The position numbers were made by a program, and so were the translations under genes. The notes under the pieces are model-generated. The model was not told where the DNA came from. It saw nothing but the letters and a program-made list of their open reading frames with translations, and did not search any database. Below are positions 44,501-51,196 of a DNA stretch of 64,000 nucleotides, one piece after another. Each line of letters opens with the position of its first letter. Within the stretch, counting starts at the first letter, position 1. Source of the DNA: ZC4RG35 sp964571765 (GTDB lineage Bacteria; Actinomycetota; Acidimicrobiia; Spongiisociales; ZC4RG35); NCBI GenBank assembly GCA_964571765.1, contig CAZNDH010000004.1, positions 47,254 through 111,253 on the forward strand, read 5' to 3'.

Positions 44501-44896
44501 TGAAGACAGCTCCTCGCCCTCACTGGGAAGGATGGTGCCCCCACCCCCACCGAACAGTCGGATATGCCCCGCGTCACGCTCCACCAGCAGGTCATGGACG
44601 TACCGGTAGAACTCCATGTGTCCCCCCTGATACGAGGTGACCGCAATGGCGTGGGCGTCCTCATCGACGGCCGCCTCCACGATCTCCACCCCAGACCTGT
44701 TATGACCCAAATGGATCACCTCGACCCCCGAGGCCTGAAGGATCCGTCGGAAGATGTTGATCGAAGCGTCATGCCCGTCGAACAACGTGGTCGCAGTGAC
44801 GAACCGGACTTTGTTGGCCGGCTCCGACCTCTCCGATGCGGTGTCGTTGCTGACAGTGTTCAACCGGTAGAGACTGTAACCCGGCCACGCCGACAT
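41507..44896 (-). CDS. icmF: Fused isobutyryl-CoA mutase with G-protein chaperone (IcmF)
   Basis: A 1129-residue fusion that interconverts isobutyryl-CoA and n-butyryl-CoA using adenosylcobalamin. The N-terminal B12 domain has the base-off motif FDGHDASINIFRRIL (about residue 39) and RLFGGGGGTILPSE. The central MeaI-type GTPase has the P-loop GVTGTGGSGKSSLVDELV (about 217) and AINKADKEGALD. The C-terminal half is the mutase barrel (SMTINGPAPMILAFFMNTAI, NTCIFSTEFALRMMGD, SGYHMAEAGANP, TNAYDEAITTPTEESVRRAL). The domain order fits known IcmF (about 1090 residues). A GGGGGGAGGG ribosome site precedes the ATG. No cobalamin riboswitch was seen upstream. Confidence 0.96.
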   Translation of the reverse strand: MSAWPGYSLYRLNTVSNDTASERSEPANKVRFVTATTLFDGHDASINIFRRILQASGVEVIHLGHNRSGVEIVEAAVDEDAHAIAVTSYQGGHMEFYRYVHDLLVERDAGHIRLFGGGGGTILPSEGEELSSYGVTRIYSPDDGRSMGLQGMVADMIARSDFATGQLPEDLDLSGLAGGDRRLVASLISAAENYGEKYADVFEEVEVMAASSAAPVVGVTGTGGSGKSSLVDELVRRLLLDFDGLRLAILSVDPSKRRSGGALLGDRIRMNSLPHPRAYMRSLATRQANLALSPHVQQAVNVVKAAGYDLVLLETSGIGQSDTEIVDSSDLSVYVMTPEYGAATQLEKVDMLDFADLVAINKADKEGALDALRDVRKQWKRNHLDFAAADEEIPVLLTVASDFNDPGTNRFYLALLEKLAGRGLALSSGIDLPVSAESKQHVVPPDRTRYLSEIVEAIRSYDEWVGEQAIAADRIYRLTGAAEAGADVAEELSATEEELTAENRKALERWEGMIAEYSGEEFVYYVRGREIRVPLHHVTLSHTRVPKVALPRYRSWGDRLEWLLQENVPGEFPYAAGVFPFKRAEEEPARMFAGEGPPEQTNARFHYLASGMPAIRLSTAFDSVTLYGEDPHERPDIYGKVGNSGVSVATLDDAKKLYSGFDLSDPATSVSMTINGPAPMILAFFMNTAIDQACEKYITEQGLWEEVEESIAAIRGDHPAPEYHGPLPGGHDGLGLRLLGVTGDQVLPAKVYEAIKAATLSRVRGTVQADILKEDQAQNTCIFSTEFALRMMGDIQQYFVDHDVANFYSVSISGYHMAEAGANPITQLAFTLANGFTYVENYLARGMDIDQLAPNLSFFFSNGIDAEYAVIGRVARRIWAKAIRHRYGGNERSQKLKYHIQTSGRSLHAQEISFNDIRTTLQALYAVYDNCNSLHTNAYDEAITTPTEESVRRALAIQLIINRELGLARNENPLQGSFIIEELTDLVEEAVLMEFENLSSRGGVLGAMERQYQRTKIQEESLYYEQQKESGAYPIVGVNTFLSKEGSPFEIPKHLIRSTVIDRDRQIANLRAFQDRNREKSGAALADLQRAAVRGDNIFESLMEAAKVSSLGQMSQALYDVGGQYRRNM

Positions 44897-44939
44897 TCAC
44901 CCTCCCCCCATCCGGCCGGGTCGACTAGCCTGGGAGACG

Positions 44940-45248
44940 ATGGCACAGTTCACGGGGAGGCTGCAGGGCCAGTTTCTCGAGCCGAGCAGGGTCCTGATCG
45001 ACATCGATGACGGACGGTTCCGGGTCGCGGCAGGGCGAACCCACGTAGGGTCGTGGCCGCTGGCGAGGATCCATGCCGAGAGGACCTCGATCTATCGCTT
45101 CGACTTGCTCATCGATGGCGACCATTTCGACTTCTTCCCCGACGACCCTTCCACCTTCTCCAACACGGTTGGAGCTGTGATCGACCTCACCGATTCAAAG
45201 GGACGTTTCGGTCTCAAGGCGCGGATCGAGCGGGCCGTCAACGGCTGA
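44940..45248 (+). CDS. Small protein with a domain shared with the gene at 53941-54660
   Basis: A 102-residue protein with no recognised family. The core DDGRFRVAAGRTHVGSWPLA, then a FDLLIDGDHFDFFPDD stretch, aligns by eye with the N-terminal part of the membrane protein at 53941-54660 (GRIRILAGEEVVGDWSI, FSIKAEGEVFLL, EDD). The pattern is GR-x-R-x2-AG-x3-VG-x-W followed by G-x2-F-x4-DD. It looks like a compact beta domain of PH or split-barrel type. It is divergent from icmF and TAGCCT lies 8 nt before its ATG. Confidence 0.65.
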   Translation: MAQFTGRLQGQFLEPSRVLIDIDDGRFRVAAGRTHVGSWPLARIHAERTSIYRFDLLIDGDHFDFFPDDPSTFSNTVGAVIDLTDSKGRFGLKARIERAVNG

Positions 45249-45266
45249 CCACCGCCACCGGAGCCC

Positions 45267-46007
45267 ATGGTTGGGAAGCTGATAACCAGAGGGGCCATGG
45301 CAGGGGTAGCGCTGATCACCTTGGAGGCAGCCTACGCCCTTCTTCGCCCCGCACCCGTGCTCCCCGAATTCGACCCCTCTGGAGACTTCGGCGACCGGGA
45401 CAACCCCCGGTTGAGGGTGGTGGTCCTCGGGGACTCCACGGTGACCGCCCCCGGAGTGGACCACCCCGACGAGACTTGGGTGAGGATCGTCTGCCACCGG
45501 CTCGCCGAGCGCCGCCACATCAGCCTGCTCTCGGTTGCCATTGGCGGCTCCACCGCCCGGACGGTGATCCAGAGGCAGTTGCAGGCTGCAGTGGAGTTCG
45601 GTCCCGACATCGCCCTGCTCGCCATTGGGGCCAACGACACCATCCACGCGGTCCCGCTTCGAAGGTTCGAAGCGGAGCTCGACACCATCGTCTCCCGGCT
45701 ATCGTCGACTGGAGCCATGGTCATCCAGAGCGGGGTCGCCGATCTGGGCACCATCCCCCGTCTCTACCCGCCGCTGCGAACTGTGATGACCCGCCGTTCG
45801 GCGGCCTATCACAGGGCCCATCACCGGGTAGCCGACCGGCACGGGGCCATGGTGGTCGACCAGAGGTCCGACGACCGTCGGCTGTGGATTCGCGACCGCT
45901 CCCTGTGGTCGGAGGACCTGTTCCACGTCAGCGCCTCGGGACACCTTCGTTGGGCGGACTCCACCTGGCGGACGTTGGAGCCGGCGCTCCCCGAGATCGA
46001 TGGATGA
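45267..46007 (+). CDS. SGNH/GDSL-family hydrolase, exported
   Basis: A 246-residue protein with a hydrophobic N-terminus (GAMAGVALITLEAAYALLRP), likely a signal anchor. SGNH blocks are present: VVVLGDSTVTAPG (nucleophile Ser, about residue 56), LLSVAIGGSTART (Gly), LLAIGANDTIHAV (Asn, about 121) and the catalytic Asp-x-x-His in SEDLFHVSASGHLRWA. Such enzymes hydrolyse esters of lipids or sugars. It overlaps the following PPOX gene by 8 nt and follows the small gene at 44940 by 18 bp, so the three form an operon. Confidence 0.88.
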   Translation: MVGKLITRGAMAGVALITLEAAYALLRPAPVLPEFDPSGDFGDRDNPRLRVVVLGDSTVTAPGVDHPDETWVRIVCHRLAERRHISLLSVAIGGSTARTVIQRQLQAAVEFGPDIALLAIGANDTIHAVPLRRFEAELDTIVSRLSSTGAMVIQSGVADLGTIPRLYPPLRTVMTRRSAAYHRAHHRVADRHGAMVVDQRSDDRRLWIRDRSLWSEDLFHVSASGHLRWADSTWRTLEPALPEIDG

Positions 46008-46407
46008 CGCCCTCCGGCTGCTCGCCGGGGAGAGGGTCGCCATCCTCGCCTCGGTCGGACCTGAGGGGGGGCCTCATCTGGTCCCGGTGGTCTTCGCCAT
46101 CAGCGGAGAACTGGTGGTCACCGCGATCGACTGGAAGCCCAAGAGCGGCCGGCGACTCCGCCGTCTTCAGAACATCGAGGCCAATCCCAGGGTCTCGGTG
46201 ATCGCCTCCGCCTATTCGGAGGACTGGTCACGGCTGTGGTGGGCCCGGGTCGACGGCGAAGCCACCATCCATCACGGCGACCGGGTCTGGGACTCGGCGG
46301 TGGCTGCCCTGATCGACAAGTACGCGCAGTACCAGAACCGTCCCCCTGAAGGCGAGGTGATTGCCATCCTCCCCATCAAGGCCAGCAGCTGGAACGCAGG
46401 GTCTTGA
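46000..46407 (+). CDS. PPOX-class F420-dependent oxidoreductase
   Basis: A 135-residue split-barrel protein. LAGERVAILASVGPEGGPHL, VPVVFAISGELVVTAID, then WKPKSGRRLRRLQNIEANP and SRLWWARVDGEATI match the actinobacterial PPOX class that uses F420 (the K-rich RRLQNIEANPRV segment contacts the cofactor tail). With cofG/cofH in the same window it is a likely user of F420. The substrate is unknown. The start overlaps the SGNH gene end. Confidence 0.82.
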   Translation: MDDALRLLAGERVAILASVGPEGGPHLVPVVFAISGELVVTAIDWKPKSGRRLRRLQNIEANPRVSVIASAYSEDWSRLWWARVDGEATIHHGDRVWDSAVAALIDKYAQYQNRPPEGEVIAILPIKASSWNAGS

Positions 46408-46429
46408 CCAGAAGGCGGAAGGTTCCTTG

Positions 46430-46448
46430 CGGCGCTCCCGAAGCGCCG
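46430..46448 (+). terminator. Hairpin after the PPOX gene
   Basis: CGGCGCT-CCCGA-AGCGCCG forms a perfect 7-bp stem with a 5-nt loop, 22 bp after the PPOX stop codon. It is a fitting end for the 44940-46407 operon. Confidence 0.6.
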
Positions 46449-46873
46449 ACCCACCACCGGCGACAGCCCAGCCGACCACCACGAATGGTGATCCCGGCCA
46501 CGTAGCCGACGCGAACGGCGATATAACACCTGCTGGCGGGAGCGACCCGGTGGAAAACGTGTCGACCCAGGCGACATGGGTCTGCAGCTCCTCCTGGGGT
46601 CGCGCAGGAGAATGGCAAAGACATAGGTCCCGTCATAAAGGCCACTGCCGCTCCGCGGATCATGTCGGGGACCGGTGGGTCACCGGGCAGCATGCGCCGC
46701 CCGCCCTCGAGGAGGATCATCATCGCCAGCAGGTTGGAGAGGATGGTGAAGAAGGTGAAGAAGTCGAGGGGGACGAAGACCCCTCGTCGATCAGTACCCG
46801 GACTTCGAGATGGTCGCCCCCAAAACGAGAAGGCTGAACTCGATCCGGGTGAAGGCGAGGAGCGCCTCCCCAT
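46449..46873 (-). pseudogene. Decayed Pr6Pr/FAR-17a-like membrane protein gene
   Basis: Pieces of one membrane-protein family appear in order but in different frames on the minus strand. From the right they are: EALLAFTRIEFSLLVLGATI then a TGA; VFVPLDFFTFFTILSNLLAM and PPVPDMIRGAAVAFMT in a second frame; GTYVFAILLRDP in a third; QEELQTHVAWVDT in the first again; then HVFHRVAPA in the second. Read together they give the Pr6Pr-like order FFTxxSNL, D-x-RGA, a helix, an H-x-x-P turn. At least four frame changes and one stop are needed, so this is a pseudogene or a badly sequenced gene. Below about 46540 no family likeness is left. Confidence 0.65.
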
Positions 46874-46912
46874 GCCGACGGCAAACTACTCGGCTACGGA
46901 GGAGACCTGGCA

Positions 46913-47458
46913 TCATTGGGTCGGCCGACACTCCACAACCCCGTCCTCGGTGGCCAGAAGGTCCATCCGACGGTCATGAGGCTCCAAGGGGACCTCTCCC
47001 ACGATACGAGAGGACACGGTCACCCCGATCGCCAAGCAGTCGCCCCGCCGGGCCACCAGCAATCGGTCGTAGTATCCCTTGCCCCGCCCGAGGCGAGATC
47101 CCCTGTCATCGAAGGCCACCCCCGGCACCAGGATCAGGTCGACTTCATGGAGCGGTACCGGGTCGCCGGAGGCCACCGGCTGCTCCATCCCCCACCGATG
47201 TGTCTCTCTCTCCAGATCCCGGTCCCAGAAGCTCAGTGTGACCTCATCCTCGACCCGGGGCAGCACCCATCGCCAGCCGGGGAGCCTGGTGAACAGGTGA
47301 TCGACGGGCACCTCGTCGGCCATGGCCAGGTAGGCGGCGGCAGTTCCCGGCAGCCGGGAGGAGATCCAACGGAAAAGATGACCGGTCACCCGGAGCCCCC
47401 GGGCCGGATCGACCGGCCCCAGCGCCTTCATCCGCAGGCGAAGTTCCGCCTTGTCCAC
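46913..47458 (-). CDS. 5-formyltetrahydrofolate cyclo-ligase family protein
   Basis: A 181-residue enzyme of the 5-FTHF cyclo-ligase family, which converts 5-formyl-THF to methenyl-THF with ATP. The signature LILVPGVAFDDRGSRLGRGK followed by GYYDRLL is clear, with KAELRLRMK at the N-terminus as expected. The GTG start lies 7 nt after TACCCT, so it is probably leaderless. It is divergent from the PlsC gene, with only 38 bp between their start codons. Confidence 0.9.
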   Translation of the reverse strand: MDKAELRLRMKALGPVDPARGLRVTGHLFRWISSRLPGTAAAYLAMADEVPVDHLFTRLPGWRWVLPRVEDEVTLSFWDRDLERETHRWGMEQPVASGDPVPLHEVDLILVPGVAFDDRGSRLGRGKGYYDRLLVARRGDCLAIGVTVSSRIVGEVPLEPHDRRMDLLATEDGVVECRPTQ

Positions 47459-47496
47459 CAGCTCCAGGGTAAGCCCCGCGGCTACCGTCGGCGTCG

Positions 47497-48240
47497 ATGA
47501 GCTGGCTGGTCACCGTGGTCCGTACCATCCTCACCTGGCTGACCGGAGTGATCGCCACGATTTGGGGAGCGGTCTCGGTGATGGCCATCGCCCTGGTCGA
47601 TGACACATCTCCGTGGATCGACCGGGTGATCCGCACCTGGAGCCGGGCGTGGGTGTGGGCTTCGGGAACCCGGATCGAGGTGGAGGGAAGCGAGCACGTC
47701 GGCCTCGGGCGGTCATACGTGGTGGTGGCCAATCACCTTTCCACCTTGGACATCATGGTCTGCTTTCTCGCAGTCCGGCTCCCCATCAGGTATCTGGCCA
47801 AGAAGGAGTTGTTCCGGGTGCCCATCCTCGCCCAGGGGATGAGGGCGGTGGGCATCATCGAGGTCGACCGGGCCGCCCGTAGCGCCGTCCACGGCGAATT
47901 GAACCGCCAGGCCAGGGAGCTCATCGACAAGCGGCGCAGCCTGATCATCTTCCCGGAGGGAACCCGACCGCGCGATGGCAGGATGCGTCCTTTCAAGAAG
48001 GGTGCGTTCACCATGGCCATCTCCGCGGGCCTGCCGGTGCTCCCGGTGTCGATCCACGGCTCATACCAGGCATTCCGACCGGGGAGGCCCTGGGTGGCGG
48101 GCGGACGGGTCAGGGTGGTGATCGATCCCCCGGTGGAGACCGCTCACCTCTCCTCCTCGGACACCGGGGACCTGCGCGACCAGGTGTACCGGACCATATC
48201 GGGAAATGTCCGGGCGATGGGTGGTCCCATCGCCGGTTAG
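47497..48240 (+). CDS. 1-acyl-sn-glycerol-3-phosphate acyltransferase (PlsC-like)
   Basis: A 247-residue membrane-associated acyltransferase. An N-terminal helix (TILTWLTGVIATIWGAVSVM) is followed by the four PlsC blocks: VVANHLSTLDIMVCFL (H-x4-D), IEVDRAARSAVHGELNRQAR, IIFPEGTRPRDGRMRPFKKG (FPEGTR) and VLPVSIHGSYQAF. The enzyme adds the second acyl chain to lysophosphatidic acid or a similar acceptor. TACCGT lies 8 nt before the ATG. Its end is 6 bp from that of imuB, convergent. Confidence 0.92.
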   Translation: MSWLVTVVRTILTWLTGVIATIWGAVSVMAIALVDDTSPWIDRVIRTWSRAWVWASGTRIEVEGSEHVGLGRSYVVVANHLSTLDIMVCFLAVRLPIRYLAKKELFRVPILAQGMRAVGIIEVDRAARSAVHGELNRQARELIDKRRSLIIFPEGTRPRDGRMRPFKKGAFTMAISAGLPVLPVSIHGSYQAFRPGRPWVAGGRVRVVIDPPVETAHLSSSDTGDLRDQVYRTISGNVRAMGGPIAG

Positions 48241-48246
48241 GGACCT

Positions 48247-49734
48247 TCAGTCGTACACCCCGGCCAGGTGGGCCCCCGAGGCGGTGACCACACACAGAAG
48301 GGCACCCACCGAGGTGACCAGCTGGTAGCGGTCGGCGTCCTCCTCTCCGACCCACCAGCGACCGGTCAGCCGCCACGGCCCACACCAGGTGAGCACCGGC
48401 TCCCATCTCGTCCCAAGCCTGACCCGTGAGGGCGTCCCCCCGTCCCACTCGATCTCGACCGGGCGGGCCGGGGATGGCACCAGGGCCGGGCTGGGCGCCG
48501 GAGTGGAGCCGGGCCAGGGTGCGGCCGGGTCGTCGGCGGCCGGCGACGGCTCCTCCCCCCAGCGTGCCCAGCTCACCCTCTCCCCCGGCATCCGACCACC
48601 CTGGCCCCGCCCCTGGCGCACCCGGTCCGGGCCTACCAGAGCCTGGGCACGGGCCAGTGCCCTCTCGGTCTCCATCATGGTCGACTCGTCGCTGAACAGC
48701 CCGAGCTGCCGCCCTTCGCCGGATAGATCGGATGGCTCCACGGTGATGGCGGTGATCCCACCGGGCACCCCCGACGACTCGACCCAGGCCCGCAACTGCC
48801 ACCACACCCGATCGGTGATGGCCTTCGCGGTGAACGGGTCAGCGGAACGCCACACTCGTTCCCGACTCGGGCCCCGTGCCGGGGTGGCCGTTATGGTCAG
48901 GGCATGGGGGGCAACTGCCACTTGTTGCAGACGCTTGACCAGCCTCTCTGCCAACACCCGGGCGGCGAAGGCCACCGCCTCGAGACTTTCCAGCGGGTCC
49001 TCGAACTCCATCGCCACCCCCAGGTCGGCAGGTATGGCACGGGAGTGAGGGAGTCGGTCTTCCCCGCTGGCCAGCCGGTGCGCCAGGGCCCCTGAGTCGC
49101 CAAATCGGGTGGCCAGGGCGTCCCGTGGGAGGCGAGCCAGATCACCCAGGGTGACCACTCCCAACCAGCGAAAGGTGTCGATCATCTCGTCGCCACCCAT
49201 CTCCTCACGCAAGGTCGACAGGTCGAGACCGGAGAGGAAGCCGATGGTGTCGATGACCACCCGGGGCTCACCCACCCGGGCTGTAGCCGCCGCCCACCTG
49301 GCGGCGAAGGGGCCGTCAGCCACACCGATCAGGGCCTCGCTGCCGCGTACGCCGCCCATCAGCCCCTCCATCTCCTCGGCCACCCGGCGGGCCAGGGCCC
49401 CCTCTCCACCGTAGAAGCGGACCGCGCCTGCCACCGGCACATAGACGAGCCCGGGTGAGACCACCTCCACCCGAGGCACCAGCGCCTCGACCGCATCGGC
49501 CACCCTCTCAAACCTGCGGGCCTCCTCACCAGGGTCGCGGAGCATCACCGAGGCGAAAGGGGCCAGGGCCTCGGCGGCCCGGCGGGGCATCCCCAGGGTC
49601 ACCCCGGCGGCGAGTACCTCGGGAGTGGCTGCGGCCACCCGGTCGTCGACTATCAGTACCGGCTCATCCTGTGGCGCGTCTGGTCTGGTCAACGACCACA
49701 TCGGAAACCACACGCAGAGCGTCCGTACCCTCAT
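48247..49734 (-). CDS. imuB: ImuB, inactive Y-family polymerase-like mutasome hub
   Basis: A 495-residue protein of Y-family fold (RTLCVWFPMWSLTRPDAPQD, AAGVTLGMPRRAAEAL, VEVVSPGLVYVPVAGAVRFY, WLGVVTLGDLARLPRDAL). The catalytic acidic residues of active Y polymerases are missing: the first motif reads FPMWSL in place of D-x-x-x-F, and the S-x-D-E motif reads SPGLVYVP. ImuB acts as a clamp-bound hub that brings DnaE2 to damage. RQLGLFSDES (about residue 336) is a good beta-clamp motif. The C-terminal part is Pro-rich and then folded (RLTGRWWVGEEDADRYQLVT). It overlaps imuA' by 71 nt in a different frame. Confidence 0.93.
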   Translation of the reverse strand: MRVRTLCVWFPMWSLTRPDAPQDEPVLIVDDRVAAATPEVLAAGVTLGMPRRAAEALAPFASVMLRDPGEEARRFERVADAVEALVPRVEVVSPGLVYVPVAGAVRFYGGEGALARRVAEEMEGLMGGVRGSEALIGVADGPFAARWAAATARVGEPRVVIDTIGFLSGLDLSTLREEMGGDEMIDTFRWLGVVTLGDLARLPRDALATRFGDSGALAHRLASGEDRLPHSRAIPADLGVAMEFEDPLESLEAVAFAARVLAERLVKRLQQVAVAPHALTITATPARGPSRERVWRSADPFTAKAITDRVWWQLRAWVESSGVPGGITAITVEPSDLSGEGRQLGLFSDESTMMETERALARAQALVGPDRVRQGRGQGGRMPGERVSWARWGEEPSPAADDPAAPWPGSTPAPSPALVPSPARPVEIEWDGGTPSRVRLGTRWEPVLTWCGPWRLTGRWWVGEEDADRYQLVTSVGALLCVVTASGAHLAGVYD

Positions 49735-50332
49735 CCTCCACCTCGAGAATCCGGGGGATTCCGGAAACCCCCTTGCCTGACGCCTCGAGGACGAGACGCC
49801 GCTTGCTCAGCCTGCCGTGGCCCATGTCGGCCCCCTCCCAGGTGAGCCCGATGGCCCTCAGCCGGAGATGGGCCACCCCGGCGGGAAGACCGGCGCCGGT
49901 TGCCCGCATCACCACCGCCGCCCGACGGGCCCGGGCCAGGGCAGCGAGACGACGGATGTCATCGTCCCGCACCCGGGCCGGCACCTCGGTGTAGATGGCG
50001 CGCACCCCTTCGAGGAGGGCGGCGGTCACCCTGGGCCACATCGAGGGCTCCGGGCAATGGACCACCACCAGACGCTCGGGGATGACCCCGGTCTCCCAGG
50101 CCGCCTCCGGTGACACCCATCCCTTGAGGTCGACCACCACCACCGGAGCGATCCGGGAGTGGTCGGCGAGCATCCGCAGCCCGAGACGGGTGAGCCCGGT
50201 GCCCGGGTCACCCACCATCTCCACCAGCCGACCCGGTTGGAGGGTGAGCACCTCCTGGTGACGCTGTTCGAGGCGGGGTGCTGTGATCAGGTCTTCGATG
50301 CCCAAGCTGGTCCCATTGGTCGAGCCCTCCAT
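49664..50332 (-). CDS. imuA': ImuA', RecA-like mutasome protein
   Basis: A 222-residue protein in the imuA' position. It shows a RecA-like core with a degenerate P-loop: VEMVGDPGTGLTRLGLRM has GxxxxGxT but Leu where the Lys should be. Later strands (VVVVDLKGWVSP, VVVHCPEPS, AAVVMRATG) and a C-terminal RLSKRRLVLEASGKG fit ImuA-like proteins. ImuA' is needed with ImuB and DnaE2 for damage-induced mutagenesis in mycobacteria. The ATG at 50332 is 4 nt from a perfect LexA box. A longer frame from 50419 would run through the box and is not used. Confidence 0.88.
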   Translation of the reverse strand: MEGSTNGTSLGIEDLITAPRLEQRHQEVLTLQPGRLVEMVGDPGTGLTRLGLRMLADHSRIAPVVVVDLKGWVSPEAAWETGVIPERLVVVHCPEPSMWPRVTAALLEGVRAIYTEVPARVRDDDIRRLAALARARRAAVVMRATGAGLPAGVAHLRLRAIGLTWEGADMGHGRLSKRRLVLEASGKGVSGIPRILEVEDEGTDALRVVSDVVVDQTRRATG

Positions 50333-50336
50333 CTTA

Positions 50337-50352
50337 TCGAACGTGTGTTCGA
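50337..50352 (-). promoter_or_regulatory. Perfect LexA (SOS) box upstream of imuA'-imuB
   Basis: TCGAAC-GTGT-GTTCGA is a fully palindromic LexA operator, 4 nt upstream of the imuA' ATG. A TATATC -10 candidate (minus strand) lies immediately beyond it, and TAAGAT overlaps its gene-proximal end. It is the same operator as before dnaE2. Confidence 0.95.
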
Positions 50353-50395
50353 TATAGCAAGAGAGCGGTCTCGCCACCACACCGGTGATGACCCA

Positions 50396-50401
50396 TATAG
50401 T
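50396..50401 (+). promoter_or_regulatory. TATAGT -10 element of the lipoprotein gene
   Basis: TATAGT is followed after 6 nt by the ATG at 50408, with no ribosome site. It lies 44 bp from the LexA box, so the box could also affect this divergent promoter. Confidence 0.5.
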
Positions 50402-50407
50402 GATGCC

Positions 50408-51154
50408 ATGCGCCAGCACGGCCGGATCGGTGTTGCCGCTGTCTTAGTCCTCATCGCGGCGGGATGTGGAGGTGATGGCATAGATACCACCCAACCCACC
50501 GACGACGGTGCAGGACGAACCGGGACGACCACCACCCAACCGACTGCTAACACTGCCACCACCGCCGGCGAGAGCGGTGGTCCGAGCACCGGGACAACTG
50601 CCGATGTCGGCGAGTGCACCATCGTCCTCAGCGGTGACATCACCGAGAGCCTCACCCACCCCCAGTCGGAGTACTCATTCACCAGCGACTACTGGCTGAC
50701 TGCTGACGCCCTCCAGGAGGCTCTGGACTTCTTCGACCTCGATGAGGACTACGAGGACTACGTCGCCCGTGGTGAGCCTGTGACGAGCTGGCTGCTCTTC
50801 AACTGCGTCGACCGCGACAATCTCGAGAACGGGGTGTTGGTGGCCGCTACCAACACCACCAACCCCGATCAGTTCCCCTTGGGCCCGGGCACCTACCCGG
50901 TGTCGGGCGGGCTGTTCGACGCCGACGGACCGGCGGGGACCGTCATCGCCAACCTCGGCCACGATGACGCCCTCTTCGACACGGTCGAGGGCTCCGGAGA
51001 GCTGATCATCAGCCGATGGGACGGCGACCGGCTGGAAGGAACCGTCAGCTTCGAGGCGTACGAGATCTTCACCGAGGGAGACCCTCAGGAAGTCTCTGTT
51101 CGTGTCGACTTCACCTACCGGTGCCATGCTCCGTGGCACAGTGCCTGTGGATGA
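50408..51154 (+). CDS. Predicted lipoprotein with acidic secreted domain, unknown
   Basis: A 248-residue protein. The signal peptide MRQHGRIGVAAVLVLIAAGC ends in a lipobox (IAAGC), so the Cys should be acylated. A Thr/Gly-rich linker follows to about residue 65, then a beta-rich domain of about 170 residues with four Cys (GECTIVL, FNCVDRD, YRCHAPW, SACG) that may pair. The C-terminal TVSFEAYEIFTEGDPQEVSV shows a repeating strand pattern. No family was recognised. It shares its upstream region with the SOS-controlled imuA' gene. Confidence 0.7.
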   Translation: MRQHGRIGVAAVLVLIAAGCGGDGIDTTQPTDDGAGRTGTTTTQPTANTATTAGESGGPSTGTTADVGECTIVLSGDITESLTHPQSEYSFTSDYWLTADALQEALDFFDLDEDYEDYVARGEPVTSWLLFNCVDRDNLENGVLVAATNTTNPDQFPLGPGTYPVSGGLFDADGPAGTVIANLGHDDALFDTVEGSGELIISRWDGDRLEGTVSFEAYEIFTEGDPQEVSVRVDFTYRCHAPWHSACG

Positions 51155-51196
51155 CCTGAAGACCGAGTCGCCCGGGGCAGGGTACCGTCAGGGCCG

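Noticed and set aside
44897..44939. Possible cobalamin riboswitch upstream of icmF
   Set aside because: The gap to the divergent gene is only 43 bp and holds a ribosome site, too short for the aptamer.
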